Below, one piece after another: positions 1 through 6,180 of a stretch of 6,180 nucleotides of DNA. Every line of letters starts with the position of its first letter. Within the stretch, counting starts at the first letter, position 1. Origin of the DNA: Bacillota bacterium (GTDB lineage: Bacteria; Bacillota; Clostridia; Peptostreptococcales; Anaerovoracaceae). The position numbers were made by a program, and so were the translations under genes. The DNA is taken from contig JAFYUX010000131.1 of the NCBI GenBank assembly GCA_017549385.1, forward strand, positions 1 through 6,180, given 5' to 3'. Under the pieces are notes generated by a model. The model was given only the letters and a program-made list of their open reading frames with translations, had not been told where the DNA came from and made no database searches.

Positions 1-25
1 ACGGCGGAGCCGTCGGCTGACATGA
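1..25 (+). other. Possible 3' tail of an unidentified upstream gene, with a small hairpin
   Basis: Two of the three forward frames close here: one at TGA 18-20 and one at TGA 23-25, just before the coaX ribosome binding site. This is what the end of an upstream operon gene would look like, but only five to seven codons are visible, so no product can be named. From general knowledge, ftsH or birA often lies upstream of coaX in Bacillota; nothing here decides between them. The stretch is more GC-rich than what follows. It contains a short inverted repeat, ACGGC (1-5) with GCCGT (9-13), around a 3-nt loop. No T-run follows, so it is not a terminator. Confidence 0.3.
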
Positions 26-30
26 TGACG

Positions 31-36
31 AGGAGG
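31..36 (+). promoter_or_regulatory. Ribosome binding site that fixes the coaX start
   Basis: A perfect AGGAGG lies 6 nt before the ATG at 43. The in-frame ATGs at 22 and 25 lie upstream of this Shine-Dalgarno sequence and would translate through it, and neither has a comparable site before it. The family's N-terminal beta strand ([10 protein letters not shown]) begins directly at the ATG at 43, which supports that start. Confidence 0.85.
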
Positions 37-42
37 ACAAAT

Positions 43-900
43 ATGTTATTAGCATTTGATGTAGGAAACACTAACATCGTACTTGGGGTTTTTAAGGGAA
101 AAAAGTTAATTGAAAGCTGGAGAATGGAAACTGACAAAAATAAGAGTGCTGACGAATACGGCATGCTGATCAATCAGTTCTTCACTTACAGCAATTTAAA
201 CATCGCAGACGTAAAAGACGTAATCATTTCAACAGTTGTACCGTCAATCTCATATACTCTGCAGCATCTGTCTATAAAGTATTTCAATATAAGAGCTATT
301 GAGGTGGGACCGGGCATCAAAACTGGAATGGTTATCAAGTATGACAATCCTAAACAGGTGGGTGCGGACAGAATCGTAAACGCAGTGGCAGCTTACAACA
401 AATACGGCGGACCACTTATCATCATCGATTTTGGTACATGTACAACATTCTGCTGTATCTCTGACAAGTGTGAATACCTTGGAGGTACAATTGCGCCGGG
501 TATCAAGATTTCATCTGATGCTCTCTTTGAAAAGACAGCAAAGCTGCCTAGAGTAGAGCTCATCGAACCAGGTCACGCAATCTGCAGAAATACTAACGAA
601 AGTATGCAGTCAGGTCTTGTTTACGGCCACATGGGTGTAGTAGACTTTATTGTTCGTAAGATAAAGCAGGAATACGTGGAAATGAAGGGTGGCAGTCCTG
701 AAGATATCACAGTAGTAGCTACAGGTGGTCTCGCAACTATGGTTTCAAAGGGCGTAGATGCTATCAACCATGTTGACAGACTTCTCACTCTGGAAGGCCT
801 CCAGATGATCTACGAAAAGAACAAAAATAATTTCGGCAACAGAACTAGCTGCAGTAAAGAAAACAAAGAAAGCATAGAGCTTCGTGCACAGAATGACTAA
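43..900 (+). CDS. coaX: Type III pantothenate kinase (CoaX)
   Basis: CoaX phosphorylates pantothenate to 4'-phosphopantothenate using ATP, the first step of coenzyme A synthesis in the cytosol. The 285-residue protein has the ASKHA-fold signatures of the family. DVGNTN at residues 6-11 is the phosphate-binding loop. GPGIKTG is at 89-95, and VGADR at 106-110 carries the expected catalytic Asp109. DFGTCTT at 129-135 and ATGG at 226-229 form the second phosphate and adenosine site. Type III enzymes are known to need a monovalent cation and to resist feedback by CoA. I start at ATG 43 because AGGAGG sits at 31-36. The family is usually about 255-265 residues; the extra ~20 residues are a polar, charged C-terminal tail from about 262 that looks disordered. 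The 3' end overlaps dusB by 8 nt, and coaX leads the visible operon. Confidence 0.95.
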   Translation: MLLAFDVGNTNIVLGVFKGKKLIESWRMETDKNKSADEYGMLINQFFTYSNLNIADVKDVIISTVVPSISYTLQHLSIKYFNIRAIEVGPGIKTGMVIKYDNPKQVGADRIVNAVAAYNKYGGPLIIIDFGTCTTFCCISDKCEYLGGTIAPGIKISSDALFEKTAKLPRVELIEPGHAICRNTNESMQSGLVYGHMGVVDFIVRKIKQEYVEMKGGSPEDITVVATGGLATMVSKGVDAINHVDRLLTLEGLQMIYEKNKNNFGNRTSCSKENKESIELRAQND

Positions 901-1858
901 TAAAAAAGTAAATATCGGGGGCATTCAGTTTGATAATCCATATTTTCTGGCGCCCCTTGCAGGTATAACCGACGGGCCTTTCAGGCGCATCTGCAAAAAG
1001 TTTGGTGCAGGTGCCGTATATTCTGAGATGATTAGTGCAAAGGGTCTTTACTATAACGATCAGGTCACAGAAAAACTTCTCAAGATTTACGATGACGAAA
1101 CGCCCCTCATATATCAGATCTTTGGTTCCGACCCATCTGCCATGGCTTATGCGGCAGACATATTATCAAGCAGAAAAAACTGTATGATAGATATCAATAT
1201 GGGATGTCCGGTACCTAAGGTCGTAAAGAGCGGAGATGGTTCCGCCCTTCTCAAAAACCCGGAACTTGTTTCTGAGGTAGTTGAGGCTGTGGTAAAAAAA
1301 GCCCGCAAGCCTGTTACTGTAAAGATCAGAATCGGCTGGGACGAAAACCACATAAACGCAGTAGAAATTGCAAAAAGGATAGAAGACGCAGGCGCAGCTG
1401 CCATCGGGGTTCATGGTCGTACCAGAACTCAGATGTACAGCGGTACAGCTGACAGAAGCGTCATCCGTCAGGTAAAAGAGAGTGTAAGCATTCCGGTAAT
1501 CGGAAATGGTGATATCTTTGGTGTCGACAGTTGTCAGTCCATGTTTGAAGAAACAGGATGTGATGCTGTTATGATTGCCAGAGGTGCTCTCGGAAATCCA
1601 TGGATATTCCGTTCTCTTCTGGAAGGAAAAGACTATGTTCCATCTAGACGCGAACGAGTGGATATAATTAAAGAACACTTTGGCTTACTGCTGGAGGAAA
1701 AAGGAGAATACGTTGCTGTGCGTTCCATGAGAAAGCATATCGGCTGGTATGTAAAAGGACTGCCGGGTGCTGTAGCGGTTAGAAGAAATCTCAACCAGTT
1801 AGAAGACGCCAGCGATATCATGGTTGGTTTGGAAAGACTTGTAAAAGAAGAGGTGTAG
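893..1858 (+). CDS. dusB: tRNA-dihydrouridine synthase (DusB family)
   Basis: This FMN- and NADPH-dependent enzyme reduces uridine to dihydrouridine in the tRNA D-loop. It has the usual length of 321 residues. The TIM barrel shows [12 protein letters not shown] at 20-31 (FMN site), NMGCPVPKV at 102-110 with catalytic Cys105, and VKIRIGW at 143-149 with the FMN-contacting Lys144. [11 protein letters not shown] at 174-184, GNGDI at 204-208 and [11 protein letters not shown] at 229-239 complete the FMN phosphate region. The C-terminal helical RNA-binding domain has [15 protein letters not shown] at 279-293, typical of DusB. One oddity is Arg188 in the ADR stretch, where relatives usually have ADW. 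The ATG at 893 lies inside the coaX end (ATGACTAA) and has only a weak Shine-Dalgarno, so translation is probably coupled to coaX. A GTG at 884 would add three residues and is less likely. The exact tRNA position modified cannot be read from the sequence. Confidence 0.94.
   Translation: MTNKKVNIGGIQFDNPYFLAPLAGITDGPFRRICKKFGAGAVYSEMISAKGLYYNDQVTEKLLKIYDDETPLIYQIFGSDPSAMAYAADILSSRKNCMIDINMGCPVPKVVKSGDGSALLKNPELVSEVVEAVVKKARKPVTVKIRIGWDENHINAVEIAKRIEDAGAAAIGVHGRTRTQMYSGTADRSVIRQVKESVSIPVIGNGDIFGVDSCQSMFEETGCDAVMIARGALGNPWIFRSLLEGKDYVPSRRERVDIIKEHFGLLLEEKGEYVAVRSMRKHIGWYVKGLPGAVAVRRNLNQLEDASDIMVGLERLVKEEV
1850..1855 (+). promoter_or_regulatory. greA ribosome binding site inside the dusB 3' end
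   Basis: GAGGTG lies within the last codons of dusB (GAA GAG GTG TAG), 6 nt before the ATG at 1862. This spacing favours the first of three close in-frame ATGs (1862, 1868, 1877) as the greA start and ties greA translation to ribosomes finishing dusB. Confidence 0.7.
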
Positions 1859-1861
1859 AAA

Positions 1862-2338
1862 ATGTTTATGGAAGAAATGATTGTTACCCAGGAAGGGTAT
1901 GATAAACTCGTTGCTGAACACGAAGAACTTACGGCGGTAAGAAGATTAGAAGTTGCTGAACGTCTTAAGGAAGCGATTTCTTATGGTGACCTTTCCGAAA
2001 ACGCAGAATACGATGCTGCAAAGAACGAACAGGCAGAACTCGAAGAACGTATCCTCAAGCTCGAGAATATGATTAGAAACTCAAGAATTCTTGACGAATC
2101 TGAAATTTCTTCAGATAGAGTAAACCTTGGTCATACAGTAAAGATCGAATACCTCGGTACTGGCGAAGTTGAAACATACAAGATCGTTGGTTCTAACGAA
2201 TCAGATCCATTAAACGGTATGATTTCTAACGAATCTGCAGTAGGCAGAGGTCTCATCGGCGTTGGTATCGACGAAGAAGTAGAGATCGAAATCCCAGACG
2301 GCATGATCCGTGTTAAGGTATTAGAAATCACAAGATAA
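1862..2338 (+). CDS. greA: Transcription elongation factor GreA
   Basis: GreA enters the secondary channel of RNA polymerase and stimulates cleavage of backtracked RNA, rescuing stalled elongation complexes. The 158-residue protein matches the normal family length. Residues ~5-80 form the N-terminal antiparallel coiled coil. Its tip carries GDLSENAEY at 42-50, where Asp43 and Glu46 correspond to the acidic residues that hold the catalytic metal (Asp41 and Glu44 in E. coli GreA). The C-terminal FKBP-like domain has VGSNESDP at 109-116 and ISNESAVGRGLIG at 121-133, both GreA signatures. The gene starts 3 nt after the dusB stop with its ribosome binding site inside dusB. A 33-nt gap without a terminator separates it from lysS. 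Leucine codons are strongly biased: by my hand count there is no CTG among 14, as expected of a well-expressed gene. Confidence 0.97.
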   Translation: MFMEEMIVTQEGYDKLVAEHEELTAVRRLEVAERLKEAISYGDLSENAEYDAAKNEQAELEERILKLENMIRNSRILDESEISSDRVNLGHTVKIEYLGTGEVETYKIVGSNESDPLNGMISNESAVGRGLIGVGIDEEVEIEIPDGMIRVKVLEITR

Positions 2339-2354
2339 TCACTTTTAACAATAT

Positions 2355-2359
2355 AGGAG
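2355..2359 (+). promoter_or_regulatory. lysS ribosome binding site
   Basis: AGGAG within TATAGGAGAC lies 12 nt before the ATG at 2372, slightly longer than the usual spacing. The 33-nt greA-lysS gap holds no T-run hairpin and no convincing promoter, so lysS is probably read through from greA. Confidence 0.65.
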
Positions 2360-2371
2360 ACGTACATTAAA

Positions 2372-3877
2372 ATGAGCGAAGAACAGAAGAACACTCCTGT
2401 ACAGACACAGCAGGATATAAGTGAACAGAGCAAAATCAGAAGGGAAAAGCTTGCTAATCTTCAGGCAGAAGGCAAGGATCCTTTCCAGATTATGAAATAT
2501 GATGTGACACATCACAGTATGGATGTTAAGAACGAAGATGCATATGCAGAAATGGAAGGTACTACAGTTTCTGTAGCAGGTAGACTGATGTCAAAGCGTG
2601 TAATGGGTAAGGCATCTTTCTGTCACGTACAGGATATTCAGGGTAGAATACAGGCATATGTAGCAAGAGACGTAATCGGCGAAGATTCATATAAGGACTT
2701 TAAGAAGCTTGATATCGGCGATATCGTAGGTATCAAGGGTGAAGTATTTAAGACAAAGACAGGTGAAATTTCTATTCAGGCTGCAGAAGTTACACTTCTT
2801 TCAAAGAGCCTTCAGGTTCTTCCTGAAAAGCACCACGGTCTCACAAATACTGACCTCCGTTACCGTCAGAGATACGTTGACCTTATTATGAACGAAGATG
2901 TAAAGGATACTTTCATTAAGCGTTCAAAGATCATTGCTGAAATCAGAACTTTCCTCAATGCAAAGGGCTTCCTTGAAGTTGAAACACCTATGCTGGTTGC
3001 AAATGCAGGCGGTGCTGCAGCAAGACCTTTCTATACTCACTTCAATGCTCTCGACGAAGACCTCAAGCTCCGTATTTCTCTCGAACTTTACCTCAAGAGA
3101 CTTATCGTAGGTGGTCTTGAAAAGGTTTACGAAATCGGCAGAGTATTCAGAAATGAAGGCGTTGATACAAGACACAATCCTGAGTTCACTCTCATGGAAC
3201 TCTATCAGGCATATACTGATTACCATGGTATGATGGAACTGACAGAAGAACTGTATCGTCATCTGGCTGAAACAGTTGTTGGTTCTCAGGTGTTACAGTA
3301 TGGCGATAAGGTTATTGATCTTTCAAAGCCATTCACAAAGATTACTATGATCGATGCTGTAAAGCAGTATTCAGGTGTAGACTTCAGAGAAATCAACACT
3401 CTTGAAGAAGCAAGAGCTGCTGCAAAGGCTCACGGTGTAGAATTTGAAGATCGTCACGCAAAGGGCGATATCCTCAACCTCTTCTTCGAAGAATTCGTAG
3501 AAGATAATCTCATCCAGCCAACATTCATCATGGATCATCCAGTTGAAATCTCACCTCTTACAAAGAGAAAGCCAGAAGATCCTGATTATGTAGAACGTTT
3601 CGAGTTCTTCATGAACGGTTGGGAAATGGCAAATGCTTATTCAGAACTCAATGATCCTATCGATCAGCGTGAACGTTTCCGTATGCAGGAAGAAATGTTT
3701 GCAAAGGGTGATGATGAAGCTCAGCACACAGACGAAGACTTCCTTAACGCTCTCGAAATCGGTATGCCTCCTACAGGCGGTATCGGTTACGGTATTGACC
3801 GTATGGTAATGATTCTCACTAACAGTGCTGCAATCAGAGACGTACTTCTCTTCCCGACAATGAAGTCACTTAACTAA
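2372..3877 (+). CDS. lysS: Lysyl-tRNA synthetase, class II (LysS)
   Basis: LysS attaches lysine to tRNA-Lys in an ATP-dependent two-step reaction, acting as a cytosolic homodimer. The 501-residue length is typical. Residues ~1-60 are a charged N-terminal extension. Residues ~65-145 form the OB-fold anticodon-binding domain ([18 protein letters not shown] and following). The class II catalytic core follows. Motif 1 is around [10 protein letters not shown] at 199-208. Motif 2 is [15 protein letters not shown] at 259-273. Motif 3 is [10 protein letters not shown] at 469-478, ending in RDVLLFP at 489-495. [13 protein letters not shown] at 387-399 is also a conserved bacterial LysRS stretch. No archaeal-type class I HIGH or KMSKS layout is present. 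Codon use is strongly biased (mostly CTT/CTC for Leu, AGA/CGT for Arg). It is the last gene of the operon; a strong terminator begins 21 nt after the stop. Confidence 0.98.
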   Translation: MSEEQKNTPVQTQQDISEQSKIRREKLANLQAEGKDPFQIMKYDVTHHSMDVKNEDAYAEMEGTTVSVAGRLMSKRVMGKASFCHVQDIQGRIQAYVARDVIGEDSYKDFKKLDIGDIVGIKGEVFKTKTGEISIQAAEVTLLSKSLQVLPEKHHGLTNTDLRYRQRYVDLIMNEDVKDTFIKRSKIIAEIRTFLNAKGFLEVETPMLVANAGGAAARPFYTHFNALDEDLKLRISLELYLKRLIVGGLEKVYEIGRVFRNEGVDTRHNPEFTLMELYQAYTDYHGMMELTEELYRHLAETVVGSQVLQYGDKVIDLSKPFTKITMIDAVKQYSGVDFREINTLEEARAAAKAHGVEFEDRHAKGDILNLFFEEFVEDNLIQPTFIMDHPVEISPLTKRKPEDPDYVERFEFFMNGWEMANAYSELNDPIDQRERFRMQEEMFAKGDDEAQHTDEDFLNALEIGMPPTGGIGYGIDRMVMILTNSAAIRDVLLFPTMKSLN

Positions 3878-3897
3878 AATTTATTAAATGGCATCAT

Positions 3898-3932
3898 AAC
3901 GCCACCGTATTTAAATACGGTGGCGTTTTTTT
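3898..3932 (+). terminator. Rho-independent terminator of the coaX-lysS operon
   Basis: A perfect 30-bp palindrome has AACGCCACCGTATTT at 3898-3912 and its exact reverse complement at 3913-3927. It folds into a long stem (about 13 bp) with a UUAA loop. The stem is followed by seven Ts (3926-3932) and, after one A, four more. No T-run follows the hairpin on the opposite strand, so it should terminate only rightward transcription. Confidence 0.96.
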
Positions 3933-4005
3933 ATTTTCTGGTTAATCCGTTCAGATAAATAAAATCAGTCAGCAATTTATACAAGTTAATTAAACGATAA
4001 CCTCG

Positions 4006-4044
4006 CAATATGAATTATTTGGATTTATAATATATTCAATATGA
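4006..4044 (+). repeat. 8-bp direct repeat CAATATGA flanking the -10 box
   Basis: CAATATGA occurs at 4006-4013 and again at 4037-4044, with start points 31 bp apart, close to three helical turns. Both copies are followed by similar AT-rich bases (ATTA and TTA). One copy overlaps the weak -35 region and the other covers the predicted RNA start, so it could be a regulator site. It could also be chance in AT-rich DNA. Confidence 0.35.
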
Positions 4045-4046
4045 TT

Positions 4047-4052
4047 AGGAGG
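4047..4052 (+). promoter_or_regulatory. Ribosome binding site of the molybdenum hydroxylase gene
   Basis: A perfect AGGAGG lies 10 nt before the ATG at 4063. An ATG at 4041 just upstream is out of frame with the gene and overlaps this site, so it is not the start. Confidence 0.85.
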
Positions 4053-4062
4053 TTTTATTTTC

Positions 4063-6180
4063 ATGGAAAGAATCAGCGAATCCGTTGTGAAAAAGGACCA
4101 TTTGCCTAAGATTACCGGATACAGCCGATATGTTGATGACTATGTTGGAGATATTCTGACAGGTAAGCTGCTGCGCTCCAGGTACGCACATGCAAAGGTT
4201 CTGTCCGTTAAGGTACCTGAATTGCCAGAAGGTTACTACTATGTAGACCGCAATGATGTACCTGGTGACAACAATGTTGAGATAGTTATGGACGATACCC
4301 CTGTCTATGCAAATGAGATTGTACAATACATCGGTGAGCCTATCGGCATGGTATGTGGCCCTGATGAAAAGGTTGTTCGCGATATCCTGAAAAATATTGT
4401 AGTGGAGTACGAGGAACTTGAACCTGTACTGGATATGCGAAAAGCTACATGTGCACATTTTGATTATGAGTACGGCAAAGGCGATATAGAAAAAGCTTTT
4501 GCTGAAGCAGATAAAATATATGAAGAAGAATTTGAGACTGGCTATCAGGAACAGGCTTATATCGAGTGCCAGGGTATGATGGCAGAGCCTGAGGTTGATG
4601 GCGGTATGTTTGTCCATGGTTCTATGCAGTGCGCATATTATGTTCACGGTGCTCTCGTTCGTGCCCTGGGCTGTGACCCTTCAGGTGTTCATGTTCTTCA
4701 GGATGTTACTGGTGGTGGTTTCGGAGGTAAAGAAGCATTTCCTTCTATTCTGGGCAGTCAGGTTGCAGTTGCGGCAAAAAAGTGCGGCAAGGCTGTACGC
4801 TGTGTCTTTGATCGTGATGAGGATCTGGAGTTTACTTCCAAGCGTCATCCTTCCTTAAATACATATAAAGTGGCAGTTAAGGACGGCAAAGTCACTGCTA
4901 TGGACATCGATGTTAAGTTTAACGGCGGTGCGTATACTACTTTATCTGCTGTAGTTCTGCAGCGTGGTATTATTGCTGCTTCTGGTGTTTATAACGTTGA
5001 AAATCTTCGCGTGCGCGGTAGCGCTCTAAAGACTAATGCTACTCCTTCTGGTGCATATAGAGGATTTGGTGGTCCTCAGACATTCTTTTCTGTAGAAATG
5101 ATGATGGATCATATAGCTCAGGATTTAGGCGTTGATTCACTGGAGTTTAAGATGGCTCACGTGGTTAAGCAGGGGGATGGTACCTCTACTTCTGGTATCT
5201 ATCATTTCCCTGTACCGCTGGTGGATATGCTTAATGAAGTTGATGCAAAGTGTGACCTCTTCAGAAAGCACAAGGAGTATTCAAAGCCACAGACTGGTCG
5301 TTACCGTAAGGGAATCGGTATGTCATGGTTCTTCCACGGCGCAGGTTTTACCGGTTCTGGCGAGCGCGATCTCATCAAGGCTGTCACAAAGTTACACAAG
5401 TATCCGGACGGTACAGTAGAGGTTCTGGCTTGCAATGGCGACATTGGTCAGGGGCTGAGAACAACTTTCGCCAAGATTGTTGCACATGAACTGAATATTC
5501 CGCTGGAAAAGGTTTACTATGATCAACCGGACACTGCTCGTGTTCCTGACTCTGGTCCGACTGTTGCTTCACGTTCTCTGATGGTTGTTGGCGAACTGTT
5601 ACGCCGAGCTGCCGCAAAACTGCGTGATATCTGGGTGGATGGAGAAGACCAGATTGTTACTGAAAATTTCAAGGAACCAGAATTTATGATTCCTTTCTAT
5701 ATTGATGATTTCCAGGGTGATGCATATCCTACATACTCATGGGGTGTAAATGCCATCGAAGTTGAGGTGGATACATTCACTGGTATCACAAGGGTTGTTG
5801 ATGCTACAGGTTCTTTCGATGTTGGTACACCTATCGATTGGAATATCGTGGTTGGCCAGATGGAGGGCGGTTTCCTGCAGGGCATCGGCTATGCTTCCAC
5901 TGAAAAGATTTATTACGACGGAAAGGGTCGTATGCGTAATACAACTTTCTCTGATTACCTGATTCCTACTTCCACGGATGTGGCAAACCTTAATGTAATC
6001 TTACACGTTGAAAAGTATCCAAACGGACCTTACGGTGCAAAGGGTGCAGGCGAACTGCCTCTGGTTGGTGCTCCGGGTGCGTACATTGAGGCGGTTGAAA
6101 TGGCTCTGGGCAAGGGTCATAAGATCAACTACATGCCATTCAATGCAGAAGATGTAATCAAAGAACTGAGCAAGGAGGTC
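4063..6180 (+). CDS. Xanthine dehydrogenase-family molybdopterin-binding (XdhA-type) subunit, 3' end cut by window
   Basis: This is the catalytic large subunit of a molybdenum hydroxylase, which hydroxylates purines or other N-heterocycles or aldehydes with water as oxygen donor. The 706 visible residues start at the family N-terminus (ERISESVVKKD, then KITGYSRYVDD at 16-26). Residues ~16-128 are the a/b-hammerhead domain. The cofactor domains follow, with GSMQ (Gln189), GGGFGGKE at 217-224, AYRGFGGPQ at 331-339, GAGFTGSGE at 426-434, GDIGQG at 459-464 and GAKGAGELP at 658-666. By alignment from memory with bovine xanthine oxidoreductase, Gln189, Glu224, Arg333, Gln463 and Glu664 match Gln767, Glu802, Arg880, Gln1040 and the catalytic Glu1261. 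Glu224 plus Arg333 favour a purine-type substrate over an aldehyde oxidase, but the substrate is not proven. There is no 2Fe-2S or FAD domain, so partner subunits must be encoded elsewhere, most likely just downstream. No stop codon is visible. It has its own promoter region, and its codon use differs from the operon before it. Confidence 0.93.
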   Translation, partial: MERISESVVKKDHLPKITGYSRYVDDYVGDILTGKLLRSRYAHAKVLSVKVPELPEGYYYVDRNDVPGDNNVEIVMDDTPVYANEIVQYIGEPIGMVCGPDEKVVRDILKNIVVEYEELEPVLDMRKATCAHFDYEYGKGDIEKAFAEADKIYEEEFETGYQEQAYIECQGMMAEPEVDGGMFVHGSMQCAYYVHGALVRALGCDPSGVHVLQDVTGGGFGGKEAFPSILGSQVAVAAKKCGKAVRCVFDRDEDLEFTSKRHPSLNTYKVAVKDGKVTAMDIDVKFNGGAYTTLSAVVLQRGIIAASGVYNVENLRVRGSALKTNATPSGAYRGFGGPQTFFSVEMMMDHIAQDLGVDSLEFKMAHVVKQGDGTSTSGIYHFPVPLVDMLNEVDAKCDLFRKHKEYSKPQTGRYRKGIGMSWFFHGAGFTGSGERDLIKAVTKLHKYPDGTVEVLACNGDIGQGLRTTFAKIVAHELNIPLEKVYYDQPDTARVPDSGPTVASRSLMVVGELLRRAAAKLRDIWVDGEDQIVTENFKEPEFMIPFYIDDFQGDAYPTYSWGVNAIEVEVDTFTGITRVVDATGSFDVGTPIDWNIVVGQMEGGFLQGIGYASTEKIYYDGKGRMRNTTFSDYLIPTSTDVANLNVILHVEKYPNGPYGAKGAGELPLVGAPGAYIEAVEMALGKGHKINYMPFNAEDVIKELSKEV
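6172..6178 (+). promoter_or_regulatory. Putative ribosome binding site of the next gene beyond the window
   Basis: AAGGAGG sits in the last visible codons of the molybdenum hydroxylase gene (AAG GAG GTC), where the protein has reached the expected C-terminal region of the family. This fits a next gene starting within about 5-12 nt of the window edge and overlapping or abutting this one, as in xdh operons that encode the FAD and 2Fe-2S subunits. It could also be simple Lys-Glu coding sequence. Confidence 0.5.

Larger units (their letters stand above)
3933..4062 (+). promoter_or_regulatory. AT-rich control region upstream of the molybdenum hydroxylase gene
   Basis: These 130 bases between the lysS terminator and the ATG at 4063 hold no gene. 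A perfect -10 box, TATAAT, is at 4026-4031. At 17-bp spacing the -35 position (TCGCAA, 4003-4008) matches TTGACA at only three of six bases, and there is no TG of an extended -10. Such a weak -35 is typical of promoters that need an activator, which is inference here. The implied RNA start is near 4038, leaving a leader of about 25 nt, too short for a riboswitch. I saw no purine-riboswitch-like core and no clear sigma-54 (GG-N10-GC) element. Confidence 0.6.

Noticed and set aside
1..17. Hairpin ACGGC/GCCGT as a terminator of the upstream gene
   Set aside because: The stem is short and followed by GGCTGACATGATG, not a T-run.
22..42. Longer coaX start at ATG 22 or 25
   Set aside because: It would place the AGGAGG at 31-36 inside the gene and add residues before the conserved N-terminal strand; ATG 43 has ideal spacing.
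1166..1678. 170-codon antisense frame within dusB
   Set aside because: It is opposite conserved dusB motifs, shows no family signature and looks like a shadow frame.
3955..3980. Inverted repeat ATAAAT (3955-3960) with ATTTAT (3975-3980)
   Set aside because: It is only six A/T pairs in AT-rich DNA with a 14-nt spacer, so chance is a sufficient explanation.
3933..4062. Purine riboswitch or other leader RNA before the hydroxylase gene
   Set aside because: The predicted leader is about 25 nt. No riboswitch core or second terminator hairpin is present.
4045..4647. 200-codon antisense frame over the start of the molybdenum hydroxylase gene, rich in Phe, Ile and Leu
   Set aside because: It lies wholly opposite a clearly real gene. 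Its apparent hydrophobicity comes from the complement of Glu/Lys-rich codons, and it has no ribosome binding site or recognisable family motif.
4595..4858. Forward frames inside the molybdenum hydroxylase gene (also 5132-5419 and 5750-5962)
   Set aside because: They are alternative frames of an uninterrupted gene whose motifs are in frame from 4063 to 6180. No frameshift is needed to explain the locus.

Overview
The window looks like chromosome of a low-to-mid GC anaerobic Bacillota (class Clostridia or a close relative). The basis is the gene order coaX-dusB-greA-lysS, strong AGGAGG-type ribosome binding sites, the purine-rich coding strand, and a type III (CoaX) rather than type II pantothenate kinase. 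Species cannot be told from the sequence alone.

Region 1 (1-3877) is a tight housekeeping operon on the + strand. It encodes type III pantothenate kinase (coaX, first step of coenzyme A synthesis), tRNA-dihydrouridine synthase B (dusB, overlapping coaX by 8 nt), transcript cleavage factor GreA (3 nt after dusB) and class II lysyl-tRNA synthetase (lysS, 33 nt after greA). All four proteins are full length and carry the expected catalytic motifs. Together they cover a cofactor step, tRNA modification, rescue of stalled RNA polymerase and tRNA charging. The first ~25 bases are probably the tail of an unidentified upstream gene.

Region 2 (3878-4062) is the only long non-coding stretch. It opens with a textbook Rho-independent terminator, a perfect 30-bp palindrome followed by a T-run, which closes the lysS operon. 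It then holds ~130 bases of AT-rich DNA with a good -10 box (TATAAT), a poor -35, an 8-bp direct repeat bracketing the -10 box, and an AGGAGG ribosome binding site.

Region 3 (4063-6180) is one open reading frame running off the right edge. It is the molybdopterin-binding (large) subunit of a xanthine dehydrogenase-family molybdenum hydroxylase. It has no Fe-S or FAD domain, so it needs partner subunits. An AAGGAGG in the last bases suggests that the next gene of the operon starts just outside the window. Leucine and arginine codon use differs sharply from the housekeeping operon, so this is a separate transcription unit and perhaps a later arrival.

I found no mobile element, CRISPR array, RNA gene or clearly new system. 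The most worthwhile leads are the molybdenum hydroxylase locus, its control region and its codon bias.
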